Below are positions 16,375 through 24,242 of a stretch of DNA of 64,000 bases, piece after piece (position 1 is the stretch's first letter; every line of letters begins with the position of its first letter). Below the pieces are notes generated by a model, which saw nothing but the letters and a program-made list of their open reading frames with translations, did not search any database and was not told where the DNA came from. Origin of the DNA: Microbacterium kyungheense (GTDB lineage Bacteria > Actinomycetota > Actinomycetes > Actinomycetales > Microbacteriaceae). The stretch covers positions 1,116,001 through 1,180,000 of the forward strand of contig NZ_VFPE01000002.1 of the NCBI RefSeq assembly GCF_006783905.1. Reading direction: 5' to 3'. The translations under genes and the position numbers were made by a program.

Positions 16375-16821
16375 TCAGCCGGGCTGTGCTCGGTTGACCG
16401 CGGTGATGATGTACGAGCTCCGCAGTGCGAGGCGGTATCGCGCGTCGAGCGGGACTGCCGACGGATCGACGAGAGCTCGTTCGACGTGTTCGACATCGAC
16501 ATCCGCGAGCCGTGCGACGTTCTCGGGTGTGAGGCGGCACTCGACCGTGAGTGATTCGAGGATGGCCCGGAGCCGCTCATCGTCGTCGATCGTCAGCCCT
16601 GTTGAGACGTACGCGGAGAAGATCGAGAGACGGCGGCTCTCGTCGTCGCTCAGCAGCGGGGTCGACGTCGCCGGTGGCGAGCCCGGAGCCTCTCCGTGGA
16701 GGAAGCGGGCCACCGTCTCCGCGGGGATGCGGGTGATCGCGTGCAGTGCGTCCTCTGACATCCCGCCCGCATCGATGACGGCCTGGAGATCTTCGCTGGG
16801 GAGATGGCCGCGGTGCGTCAT
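16375..16821 (-). CDS. Hypothetical helix-rich protein, possible DNA-binding regulator
   Basis: 148 aa, acidic, no membrane segments. Two repeated HTH-like helices can be traced: EDALHAITRIPAETVARFLHG near residues 25-45 and CRLTPENVARLADVDVEHVERAL near 95-120. The pattern resembles short lambda-repressor-type HTH units, but I do not recognise the family. ATG at 16821 with AGGATGG about 6 nt upstream. An AT-rich palindrome lies about 90 nt further upstream. Confidence 0.62.
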   Translation of the reverse strand: MTHRGHLPSEDLQAVIDAGGMSEDALHAITRIPAETVARFLHGEAPGSPPATSTPLLSDDESRRLSIFSAYVSTGLTIDDDERLRAILESLTVECRLTPENVARLADVDVEHVERALVDPSAVPLDARYRLALRSSYIITAVNRAQPG

Positions 16822-16894
16822 GAGCACCATCCTGCCCACATGCGCGCACCACTGCGTCGAGGGGAGCGCCAGATGCGCATCAGTTACGGCATGC

Positions 16895-16924
16895 GATCAT
16901 ATAAGTTGACATAATGTGCATTAT
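16895..16924. promoter_or_regulatory. AT-rich palindromic island upstream of the HTH-like gene
   Basis: ATAATG-TG-CATTAT (16911-16924) is a perfect 6-bp inverted repeat next to ATCATATAAG and TTGACA (16906-16911). Such AT content is exceptional here. It may hold the promoter of the minus-strand gene at 16821 and a protein binding site. The rest of 16822-17094 holds no gene that I can support. Confidence 0.4.
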
Positions 16925-17094
16925 CGGCTGTTCTTCATCACGGCCGCACCCCTTCTGAAGGAACCCTCACCGCGGGCGCCCAGAAGGGGCCGACCGCCGG
17001 CATCCGGCAACGACGCGGCACCGGGCCGACCGCGCAAACTGCGCCGGCGCGACGCAGAATCGTCGTGGTGCACGCCGATGCACCGCACGATGCG

Positions 17095-17544
17095 TCAGAC
17101 GAGCCAGGAACCGTCCCGCATCAGCACGCGGCCGGTGAGCTCGTTCGACTCGCGCCATGCCTGGATGCGCGTCGGCCGCAGCACGAGGTACACATACCCG
17201 TCGACACCGCGCGGATCCCAGTCGGCCTGTGCTGCGTACGCCGCACCGATCGCCGGGTCGTCGTCCACGGGCACTGAGCGCTCGAGCGCGACGTCGAGAA
17301 GCGCCACGTCGCGCGTCGGGCCGACGCCCAGGCGCGCGGTGCCTGAAGCGGCGAGGTTGCGGGCGGTGAGAGATGCCACGTCCAGAGCGATCACCGCGCG
17401 GTCGTCGATCCAGGCCAGAGACAGCGGCACCAGATGCGGGACGCCCTCAGAGGATGCCGTCGCCACCCATACGTCGGCGGCTGCTGCGGTCAGCGCCGCG
17501 ATGAGATCGGCCTTGCGGCTCGCACGATCGCGTGGTTCAGGCAT
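17095..17544 (-). CDS. Pyridoxamine 5'-phosphate oxidase family protein
   Basis: 149 aa, split-barrel flavin fold: VWVATASSEGVPHLVPLSLAW, RNLAASGTARLGVGPTRDVALL and VYLVLRPTRIQAWRE. These stand-alone proteins bind FMN, F420 or haem; the actinobacterial group often uses F420. Which cofactor is used here cannot be read. RBS GGGGATCCGG precedes the ATG. Monocistronic and divergent from the AEC transporter. Confidence 0.87.
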   Translation of the reverse strand: MPEPRDRASRKADLIAALTAAAADVWVATASSEGVPHLVPLSLAWIDDRAVIALDVASLTARNLAASGTARLGVGPTRDVALLDVALERSVPVDDDPAIGAAYAAQADWDPRGVDGYVYLVLRPTRIQAWRESNELTGRVLMRDGSWLV

Positions 17545-17631
17545 CCGGATCCCCTGTCTGCTCAGCGAGCCAGTCTGTCAGACGACGCCACACGATTCAC
17601 GTCCAGGTAACGATTTCTCTAGGCTCGAAGC

Positions 17632-18552
17632 ATGCTGGAGTCGCTCACCGGGTTCGTCGTGGTGGGCGTGGCGATCCTGGTGGGCTGGATTCTCGGTCGC
17701 ATCGACCTGCTGGGCGAACACGCGCGGCCGGTGCTGGCCCGTCTGACGTTCTTCGTGCTGTCGCCGTTCCTGCTGTTCACGGTGCTGTCGCAGGCGGACG
17801 TGCACACCCTGTTCTCGTCGCTGCTGCCGGTGTCCGCGATCGCCGCGGTGGCCGTCATCCTCGTCTACGCGGTGATCGCGCGATTCGTGTTCCGGCGCTC
17901 CGTCGGCGAGACGGTCATCGGAGCCCTGAGCGCCGGACAGGTCAACTCGAACAACATCGGCATCCCGCTGTCGCTGTACCTGCTGGGCAGCGCGGCGTAT
18001 CCGGCGCCGGTGATCCTCATGCAGCTGCTGCTGTTCACGCCCATCACGATGGCGATCCTGGATGCCGTCACGACGGCCCGCACGTCGCTGTGGCGTTCCG
18101 TCGTCCGGGTGGCGACCAACCCGATCGTGCTCGGCTCGGCTCTGGGCGCGCTCGTCTCGGTCCTCGGGATCGAGCTGCCGCCCGTCGTGCTGCAGCCGGC
18201 GCTGCTCATCGCCAACGCGTGCGTGCCCGTGCTCCTCATCGCGTACGGGATATCCCTGCACGGGCAGCGCGTGCTCGGCCCATCCGGGCGTCGACGCGAC
18301 ATCGTGCTGGCCACCACGCTCAAGCTCGTCGCGATGCCGCTCATCGCCTGGTCGGTCGCCGAGTTCGCGTTCGGCCTCAGCGCGCATGACGTGCTGATCG
18401 TCACGGTGCTCGCCGCACTGCCGACCGCGCAGAACGTCTTCAACTACTCGCAGCGCTACGACATCGGCGAGACGATCTCGCGCGACACCGTGTTCCTCAC
18501 CACGATCGGGTGCGTGCCGGTCCTCATCCTCGTGACACTCCTGCTGGGCTGA
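17632..18552 (+). CDS. AEC-family transporter (auxin efflux carrier type)
   Basis: 306 aa with about ten membrane helices. Typical AEC blocks: N-terminal GWILGRIDLLGEHARPVLARL, the central AGQVNSNNIGIPLSLYLLGS and late PTAQNVFNYSQRY. In bacteria these carry malate or other organic acids; substrate not predictable. ATG with TAGGCT exactly 6 nt before it and no Shine-Dalgarno, so probably leaderless. Confidence 0.92.
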   Translation: MLESLTGFVVVGVAILVGWILGRIDLLGEHARPVLARLTFFVLSPFLLFTVLSQADVHTLFSSLLPVSAIAAVAVILVYAVIARFVFRRSVGETVIGALSAGQVNSNNIGIPLSLYLLGSAAYPAPVILMQLLLFTPITMAILDAVTTARTSLWRSVVRVATNPIVLGSALGALVSVLGIELPPVVLQPALLIANACVPVLLIAYGISLHGQRVLGPSGRRRDIVLATTLKLVAMPLIAWSVAEFAFGLSAHDVLIVTVLAALPTAQNVFNYSQRYDIGETISRDTVFLTTIGCVPVLILVTLLLG

Positions 18553-18567
18553 CTCCCCCGGCGCGGC

Positions 18568-18837
18568 TCAGTCCCGCACGATCTCGTGCAGCGTGCCCAG
18601 AATCAGCCTCGTGCCCCGCTCGTCGCGGAGCACCGTGAACAGGGTATGTGTGCACGAGCGGCAGCGGACGATCGCCGCCGCCTCGTCCAGCTCCACGATC
18701 GTCTCGGCGAACGGGGCCGCGGCGCCGCAGCCACCGCAGACGCCCACGAGCGCCGTGACATCCGTACCGAACACGTCCCACAGCATCCCGGCCGCAGCAT
18801 TGCCGTCGACCGTGCTCGTCGCGTTCTCCACCCGCAT
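18568..18837 (-). CDS. DUF6510 zinc-ribbon protein
   Basis: 89 aa with two CxxC pairs, CGGCGA near residue 35 and CRSC near residue 59, as in the small actinobacterial DUF6510 family. A zinc ribbon is likely; function unknown. The ATG at 18837 has GGAGG 6 nt upstream; an ATG one codon earlier overlaps the stop of the reductase gene. It is the last gene of a three-gene overlapping operon with a ferredoxin-NADP-type reductase and a molybdopterin enzyme, so it probably serves that system. Confidence 0.82.
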   Translation of the reverse strand: MRVENATSTVDGNAAAGMLWDVFGTDVTALVGVCGGCGAAAPFAETIVELDEAAAIVRCRSCTHTLFTVLRDERGTRLILGTLHEIVRD

Positions 18838-19562
18838 CATGCGCCTCCGAACCGTTCGGTCTTGATCCGCTCCGGCGCATGGCCGAGTTCGACCAGCGCG
18901 TCGGCCACATGCTCGACGAACCCCGTCGGGCCGCAGACGTAGACGATCGGCCGCCGATCCGGCGGCCACGCCGCCGCCCGCAGGGCTTCCGCGTCGATCC
19001 TGCCGACGGCGCCCTCCCAGCCGTCCGGCGCAGCGCGCGTGTAGCGCCAGGTGACCGCCACTCCCCCGTCGGCGGCCGAACCGTTCAGCTCATCGCGATA
19101 TATCGCGTCAGTCGGGGTTCGCACCGAGTACAGGAGCCGGAGGGATGCCGCTGCTCCGGCATCCTTCGCGGCCCGCGCGATCGCCACCAGCGGCACCACA
19201 CCCGACCCGCCGGCGATGAGCTGGACGGGGTCCGCTCCCCCGGGTCGCCAGACGAAGTAGCCGCCGAGCGGGCCCTTGACCTCCAGCTCGTCGCCCGGGC
19301 GCACGTCCCGCACGAGATACGGCGACACCTCGCCCTCGGGGATCTCGTCGACGGCGAGTTCGATGGTCTCGGACGCCCCGTACGAGCCCAGCGAGTAGGA
19401 CCGCACCGCCTGGTAGCCGTCCTCGGCGGTCAGCCGGATGTCGACGTGCTGCCCGGCCTCGCTGCCCGCCCAGCCGGGAACGGTGACGCGGAGCACGCGC
19501 GCGGACGGCGTCGCATCGGCGACCTCGACCACGCGGGCGGCGCGCCAGCCGCCGACCGTCAC
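18837..19562 (-). CDS. FAD/NAD(P)-binding ferredoxin reductase-type oxidoreductase
   Basis: 241 aa, FNR-superfamily. FAD-binding block RSYSLGS near residue 58, then LIAGGSGVVPLVAI for the pyridine nucleotide pyrophosphate and VYVCGPTGFVEHVADAL near the C-terminus. No [2Fe-2S] domain is attached, so it must pass electrons to a partner. GTG at 19562 overlaps the stop of the molybdopterin gene and has GGAG 8 nt upstream. Likely supplies or takes electrons for that enzyme. Confidence 0.88.
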   Translation of the reverse strand: MTVGGWRAARVVEVADATPSARVLRVTVPGWAGSEAGQHVDIRLTAEDGYQAVRSYSLGSYGASETIELAVDEIPEGEVSPYLVRDVRPGDELEVKGPLGGYFVWRPGGADPVQLIAGGSGVVPLVAIARAAKDAGAAASLRLLYSVRTPTDAIYRDELNGSAADGGVAVTWRYTRAAPDGWEGAVGRIDAEALRAAAWPPDRRPIVYVCGPTGFVEHVADALVELGHAPERIKTERFGGA

Positions 19563-20152
19563 CAATACCGCTCCTCGGTCCACGGATCGCCGTGCATGTT
19601 GTAGCCGTTCTGCTCCCAGAATCCCGGCTCGTCCTCGTCCATCAGAGTGAGGCCGCGCACCCACTTGGCGCTCTTCCAGAAGTAGAGGTGGGGCACGAGC
19701 AGGCGCGCGGGCCCGCCGTGCTCCGGGTCGAGCGGCTCACCGTCGAACTCGAACGCGACCCACGCCTGGCCGTCGCGCAGCTCGTCCAGCGGCACATTGG
19801 TCGTGTAGCCGCCGTACGAGTGCGCCATCGCGTACGACGCCTCGGTGTCGACGGCATCCAGCAGCGTGTCCAGCGACACCCCGCGCCACGACGTGCCGAG
19901 CTTCGACCAGCGGGTCACGCAGTGGATGTCGGTGTGGATGTCCTCGATGGGCAGCGCGAGGAACTCGTCCCACGTCCACGACGCTCCCCCTCCGGTCTCG
20001 GTGCGGATCCCGAACCGCCAGTCGGCGGTGTCGATCCGCGGCGTGGGACCGGCCGACAGGACCGGGAAGTCCTCGGTCAGGTACTGCCCCGGAGGCAGGT
20101 GCGGGTCACTGTCCCGGCGCCGTGCGCCGAATCCCCTGGAGATGACGGCCAT
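19559..20152 (-). CDS. Sulfite oxidase-like molybdopterin-dependent oxidoreductase
   Basis: 197 aa, only the Moco (SUOX-like) domain. The Mo-ligand cysteine is Cys78 in HCVTRWSK, and LLVPHLYFWKSAKWV plus NGYNMHGDPW complete the fold. No Tat or Sec signal is present (MAVISRGFGARRR start), so it acts in the cytoplasm, unlike MsrP/YedY. Haem domain and dimerisation domain are absent. Substrate unknown. GGGAGGA precedes the ATG at 20152. First gene of the three-gene operon. Confidence 0.9.
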   Translation of the reverse strand: MAVISRGFGARRRDSDPHLPPGQYLTEDFPVLSAGPTPRIDTADWRFGIRTETGGGASWTWDEFLALPIEDIHTDIHCVTRWSKLGTSWRGVSLDTLLDAVDTEASYAMAHSYGGYTTNVPLDELRDGQAWVAFEFDGEPLDPEHGGPARLLVPHLYFWKSAKWVRGLTLMDEDEPGFWEQNGYNMHGDPWTEERYW

Positions 20153-20316
20153 GCATTCCTCCCTGCGGCTGCTGCACGATCACGCTAGCGCGTCCCTGCC
20201 GTCCGTTCGAGTGCTGTCCGGTTTACGCCGTACGGCCGGTCGCCACGCCGATGTTCGACATGGGGTCTAAGCTTTAGCCGCATTCCATTCAGGAAAATCT
20301 CAGAAAGGGACCTCTC

Positions 20317-20874
20317 ATGTCCACCGCATCCGAGGCCGAGAAGTCGGCCGTCAACGGAATCCGCACCGCGCTCGGCATCGGCGGCGTCCTCGCAGTCATC
20401 GTCGGCGTCCTGATCCTGGTGTGGCCGGGCAAGACCGCCGCGGTCGTCACCGCGATCATCGCGATCTACGCCATCGCCGCAGGTCTCGTCTATGCCGGAC
20501 TCGGCATCTTCTCCAAGACCAAGGGCGGGTGGGCGCGCGTCGGCCACATCGTCCTGGGAATCCTGTTCATTATCGCGGGCGTCGTGGCGCTGTTCAACCT
20601 CGCCGCGTCGACCGCGTGGCTCGCGCTGTTCATCGGCATCCTCGTCGGCATCATGTGGATCGTCGAGGGCATCGTCGCGCTGTCGACGCTCGGCGACGCG
20701 TCCTCGAAGGGCTGGTCGATCTTCTTCGCCATCCTGAGCATCATCGCCGGTGTCATCGTGCTGTTCTCGCCGGTGTGGGGCGTCGCTGTGCTGTGGTGGC
20801 TGCTGGGCATCTCGCTCATCGTCCTCGGCATCATCAACGTGGTCCGCGCCTTCACCTTCAAGGGCGACCTCTGA
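20317..20874 (+). CDS. HdeD/DUF308-family membrane protein
   Basis: 185 aa with six membrane helices arranged as three hairpins, each carrying the G(V/I)(L/I)xxxxG repeat of DUF308. HdeD-like proteins are linked to acid or envelope stress, but the mechanism is unknown. AGAAAGGGA precedes the ATG. The 164-nt region before it contains no other gene. Ends before a very strong palindrome. Confidence 0.87.
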   Translation: MSTASEAEKSAVNGIRTALGIGGVLAVIVGVLILVWPGKTAAVVTAIIAIYAIAAGLVYAGLGIFSKTKGGWARVGHIVLGILFIIAGVVALFNLAASTAWLALFIGILVGIMWIVEGIVALSTLGDASSKGWSIFFAILSIIAGVIVLFSPVWGVAVLWWLLGISLIVLGIINVVRAFTFKGDL

Positions 20875-20891
20875 TCCGTGCCTGAACGCCG

Positions 20892-20927
20892 GAGAGGCCC
20901 CGGGAGCAGCTGCTCCCGGGGCCTCTC
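20892..20927. terminator. 36-bp perfect palindrome between convergent genes
   Basis: Arms of 18 bp, GAGAGGCCCCGGGAGCAG and its exact complement, without spacer. It lies between the hdeD-like and S9 peptidase stops and can form a terminator or cruciform for both directions. Confidence 0.8.
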
Positions 20928-20939
20928 TCGTGCTCGGCG

Positions 20940-22919
20940 TCAGCCGACGGGCAGGCGACGCGCCCACCAGTCGAGCACGGCGTCGAAGCGCTCGACGCGG
21001 TGCCGCGGCTGCCCGGAGCGGGTCAGTTCGTGGTTCTCACCCGGGAACACGAGCATCTCGGCCTCGGTGCCCTGACGCTTGAGAGCCGTGTAGTAGCGCG
21101 TGGCCTGCTCCAGCGGGCAGCGGAAGTCCAGTTCGGAGTGCATCACGAGCGTCGGCGTCTTGACCTGGCCGACGACCGACATCGGGCTCTGGCGGGCGAT
21201 GTCCTCCGCCGAGACGCCGACGTACTCGTCGCCGAAGAACGACCCGATGTCGCTCGTGCCCTGGAACGACACGGGCTCGAGGAAGCCGCGCTCCACGATC
21301 GCGCCGGCGAAGCGGTGGTCGTGCGCGATGACCCAGGCCGTGAGGTAGCCGCCGTACGAGCCGCCCTGGACGCCCACGCGCTCGCCGTCGAGCCGCTCGT
21401 CGGACGCGATCGCGCCCTCGAAGAAGTCGATGACGTCGGCGAAGTCGACGGTCCCCATCTGCTGGCGGATGCTGCGGCCGTGCGCCGGGCCGTACCCCGC
21501 GGATCCACGCGGGTTCGAGTAGACGACGGCGTACCCGGCGTCGACGAGGACCTGCGTCTCGTCGAACAGGTGCACGCCGTACGAGGCGAACGGTCCGCCG
21601 TGGATCTGCAGGATCACAGGGAACGGCCCCTCGCCCTCGGGGGCGGCGACCCAGCCGTGGACGGGGTAGCCGTCGCGCCCCGTGACGGTGAGTTCGCGCG
21701 GGAGAGAGATCCCGGATGCCGCAGCCCCGGCTCCGAAGTCGGTGAGGGTGCGCGCCACCCCGCCTTCGACGAGCACGAGCTCTCCGAACGAGTCCGGCCG
21801 TGCCACGGCGGCGACGACACGCCCGCCGGCTGCGGCGTGCCCGCCGACTTCGAGGTCTCCGCAGAGCACCTCCGCGACCTCGCCGTCCCGCGACACGCGC
21901 AGGAGGCGGACGCGGCCGCGCGTGGCGTCGTGGGCGAGGAAGTCGTCGCCGTCGGCGGTGATGTGCCCCTCTCCGAGGTACACCTCGTCGACGTGCGTGA
22001 GGCGACGGGGCCCCGCCGGTTCGAGGAGGAAGAGCCCGACCCCCGGTGCGACGAAGTCCCGGCCGTCTCCGACCTCGTGTCCGAGCACCGCGACGGCGCC
22101 GTCGTCGGCGACCGCGATGTCGAAGAGCGACAGCCCGGCTCCGACGCCGAGCACCTCCCGCTCGCCGGACCCGTCGACCGCGACCGCGATCACCCGCGTG
22201 CGCAGATCCCGTACCGCGGACTCGATCTCGTCGGTCGCGGTGAGCAGCTCCGCGCCGTCCGCCGAGAACACCAGTCCGGCGTGCGACGTCGTGCCCTCGG
22301 TGAGCTGGCGCGCCTCCGCGGCGACCACGGTCTTCTGGGGCGCCGGAGCGTCATCGTCACGGACCGCGGCAGCGGGCTCGTAGAACGGCTCGGCGTCGGC
22401 CTCGGGCGCCGCGATCACGAAGATGTGCGACGGACGATCGCCGATGTACCCGAGCCCGTTGGCGTGCCAGCGGATGCCCGTGATGTGCCGCGGCGATTCG
22501 GCGGCGGCATCCAGTCCCTCCACGCTGCCGTAGCGGCCCTTCTCGGGAACGCGCGCCAGGTACGCGATGGAGGTGCCGTCGGGCGACCACGCGTACTCCT
22601 CGACACCGAGCACCGCCTCGGTCGCCTGCACGGGTTCGCCGCCCGCGGCCGGGATCACGTGCACCTGCGGCTTGCCCTTCGCGTCGCCGCGGACGAACGC
22701 GAGCCGCGTGCCGTCGGGCGACAGACGCGGCGCGCCGTCGGCGGTACCGCGGGTCAGGCGGCGAGGGGCGCCGTCGGGAAGGTCCACGCGCCAGACCTGT
22801 CCCACGCCGCGGTTGGCGGCGATGTCGGGGCGGGACGTGGCGAAGACGGCGAACGACCCGTCGGGAGCGATGTCGGGCCGCGTGACCGCGATGAGCGTCT
22901 CGATGTCAGTGGCGCGCAT
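20940..22919 (-). CDS. S9-family (prolyl oligopeptidase-like) serine peptidase
   Basis: 659 aa: N-terminal beta-propeller with WSPDG/LSPDG repeats (about residues 30-390) and a C-terminal alpha/beta-hydrolase. Nucleophile in GGSYGGY, acid in HSELDFRCP and histidine in GENHELT, so the triad is complete. No signal peptide, so it acts on cytoplasmic peptides; dipeptidyl or acylaminoacyl peptidase is likely. It follows the SDR gene by 3 nt and is co-transcribed with it. Confidence 0.92.
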   Translation of the reverse strand: MRATDIETLIAVTRPDIAPDGSFAVFATSRPDIAANRGVGQVWRVDLPDGAPRRLTRGTADGAPRLSPDGTRLAFVRGDAKGKPQVHVIPAAGGEPVQATEAVLGVEEYAWSPDGTSIAYLARVPEKGRYGSVEGLDAAAESPRHITGIRWHANGLGYIGDRPSHIFVIAAPEADAEPFYEPAAAVRDDDAPAPQKTVVAAEARQLTEGTTSHAGLVFSADGAELLTATDEIESAVRDLRTRVIAVAVDGSGEREVLGVGAGLSLFDIAVADDGAVAVLGHEVGDGRDFVAPGVGLFLLEPAGPRRLTHVDEVYLGEGHITADGDDFLAHDATRGRVRLLRVSRDGEVAEVLCGDLEVGGHAAAGGRVVAAVARPDSFGELVLVEGGVARTLTDFGAGAAASGISLPRELTVTGRDGYPVHGWVAAPEGEGPFPVILQIHGGPFASYGVHLFDETQVLVDAGYAVVYSNPRGSAGYGPAHGRSIRQQMGTVDFADVIDFFEGAIASDERLDGERVGVQGGSYGGYLTAWVIAHDHRFAGAIVERGFLEPVSFQGTSDIGSFFGDEYVGVSAEDIARQSPMSVVGQVKTPTLVMHSELDFRCPLEQATRYYTALKRQGTEAEMLVFPGENHELTRSGQPRHRVERFDAVLDWWARRLPVG

Positions 22920-22922
22920 CGC

Positions 22923-23708
22923 TCACGCCGCCCCGAACGACGAGACGTCGCCGATGAGCCGGGTGTTGTCGTCCGGCACCGGCTCGTACGCGGCGGCCGC
23001 GACCTCCGCGGCGAACTCCGACACGTTGTAGAGCTTGCCGGCGTCTTCGCGGCGCGCGGCGATGGCTCCCGGGTTGGCGCGCTCCAGCAGCGTGGCGGTG
23101 ATCGTGCCCTCGATCATGTCGCCCGACACGACGACGAAGTCCACGCCGCGCTCGGTGAGCGCGGGGATGCGCTCGCGCAGCGCGTCCTCGCCGGCCCGCT
23201 TCGACAGCGCGACGGGCTCGTACTCGGGCATCGTCGGCGTGGTGCGGATGAAGTGGGCCTGGTGGCTCGTGACGAACACGACGCGCGAACCCTCGCCCAG
23301 CAGCGGCAGCGCGGTCTCGAGCACGTTCACCTGCGCGTCCCGGTTGAGCTTCAGCGCGTAGTCCTCGGCCATGCCGGACTCCATGCCGCCCGAGGCGTTC
23401 AGCACCAGGATGTCGAGCCCGCCGAACGCGCGCTGGACCTCGTCGAACATCGCCTGGACGGATGCCTCGTCGGTGAGGTCCGCGCCCACGACGAGCGTCT
23501 GCACCCCGAGCTCGCGCAGCTCGCCGGCGAGCTTCTCGGCGCGCGGCGCCTTGTTGCGGAAGTTGATGACGACGTTCGCGCCGGCCTCGGCGAGGAAACG
23601 GGCGGTGTCGGCGCCGATGCCTCGTGACGAGCCGGTGACGAGTGCGGTCTTGCCGCTCAGCGAACCAGCAGGAATCGGGGTGGAAGTCGGGTTGTTTGAC
23701 TCGGTCAC
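22923..23708 (-). CDS. SDR-family protein lacking the catalytic tyrosine
   Basis: 261 aa with a full NAD(P) Rossmann site TGSSRGIGADTARFL and LVLNASGG. The YxxxK motif is changed: the lysine is kept in VALSKRAGE but Val stands where the Tyr should be; the Ser position is VTSHQ. Activity as a standard dehydrogenase is therefore doubtful. GTG start with TAGGGT 6 nt upstream (leaderless type). First gene of a two-gene unit with the S9 peptidase. Confidence 0.85.
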   Translation of the reverse strand: MTESNNPTSTPIPAGSLSGKTALVTGSSRGIGADTARFLAEAGANVVINFRNKAPRAEKLAGELRELGVQTLVVGADLTDEASVQAMFDEVQRAFGGLDILVLNASGGMESGMAEDYALKLNRDAQVNVLETALPLLGEGSRVVFVTSHQAHFIRTTPTMPEYEPVALSKRAGEDALRERIPALTERGVDFVVVSGDMIEGTITATLLERANPGAIAARREDAGKLYNVSEFAAEVAAAAYEPVPDDNTRLIGDVSSFGAA

Positions 23709-23750
23709 GGAACGACCCTACCTGGTAGGTTCGACGCAAGGAGGCGCACC

Positions 23751-24242
23751 GTGGAGCTCATCCAGACCATCGAGCAGTGGGCGTGGATCGGCTGGCTCGT
23801 CCTGATCCTCGTCTTCCTCGTCATCGAGATGCTCACGCTCGATTTCACGTTCCTGATGCTGTCCATCGGCGGTCTCGCCGGCCTGGTCTCGGACCTGCTC
23901 GGAGCGCCGATCTGGCTGCAGGTGATCATCGCCGCGGCCGCCGGCGCCGTGCTGATCCTGTTCCTGCGTCCTCCGCTCCTGCGGCGCCTCCGACGCGGCG
24001 AGGATCCCACCCCGTCGAACGTCGACGCGCTGATCGGGATCGGCGGGCTCGTCGTCTCCACCGTCGGCGCCCACGCCGGGCAGGTCAAGCTCGCCAACGG
24101 CGATATCTGGACCGCCCGCGCCGAGGGCGGCGAGCTCGAACCCGGCACGCGCGTGCTGGTCAGCCGCATCGACGGGGCGACCGCCGTCGTGCGCGGCGCC
24201 GAAGCGATCACTCCCCCCAACCCCGAGGAGCCCCGACTGTGA
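23751..24242 (+). CDS. NfeD-family membrane protein
   Basis: 163 aa: an N-terminal hydrophobic region of about 65 residues (three helices) and a C-terminal OB-fold beta domain (LIGIGGLVVSTVGAHAGQVKLANGDIWTARAEG... pattern). It belongs to the short NfeD1b type that pairs with SPFH/stomatin proteins. GTG start with AAGGAGG 7 nt before it; TAGGTT further up is the probable -10. The stop overlaps the next start. Confidence 0.88.
   Translation: MELIQTIEQWAWIGWLVLILVFLVIEMLTLDFTFLMLSIGGLAGLVSDLLGAPIWLQVIIAAAAGAVLILFLRPPLLRRLRRGEDPTPSNVDALIGIGGLVVSTVGAHAGQVKLANGDIWTARAEGGELEPGTRVLVSRIDGATAVVRGAEAITPPNPEEPRL

Noticed and set aside
16916-17746. A frame over the gap and the PPOX and AEC genes on the + strand
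   Set aside because: Ser/Arg-rich translation, no ribosome site, opposite to the PPOX gene.
21000-23627. An 875-codon open frame antisense to the S9 peptidase and SDR genes
   Set aside because: Spans two genes on the other strand with clear catalytic motifs; no motif and no start signal of its own.
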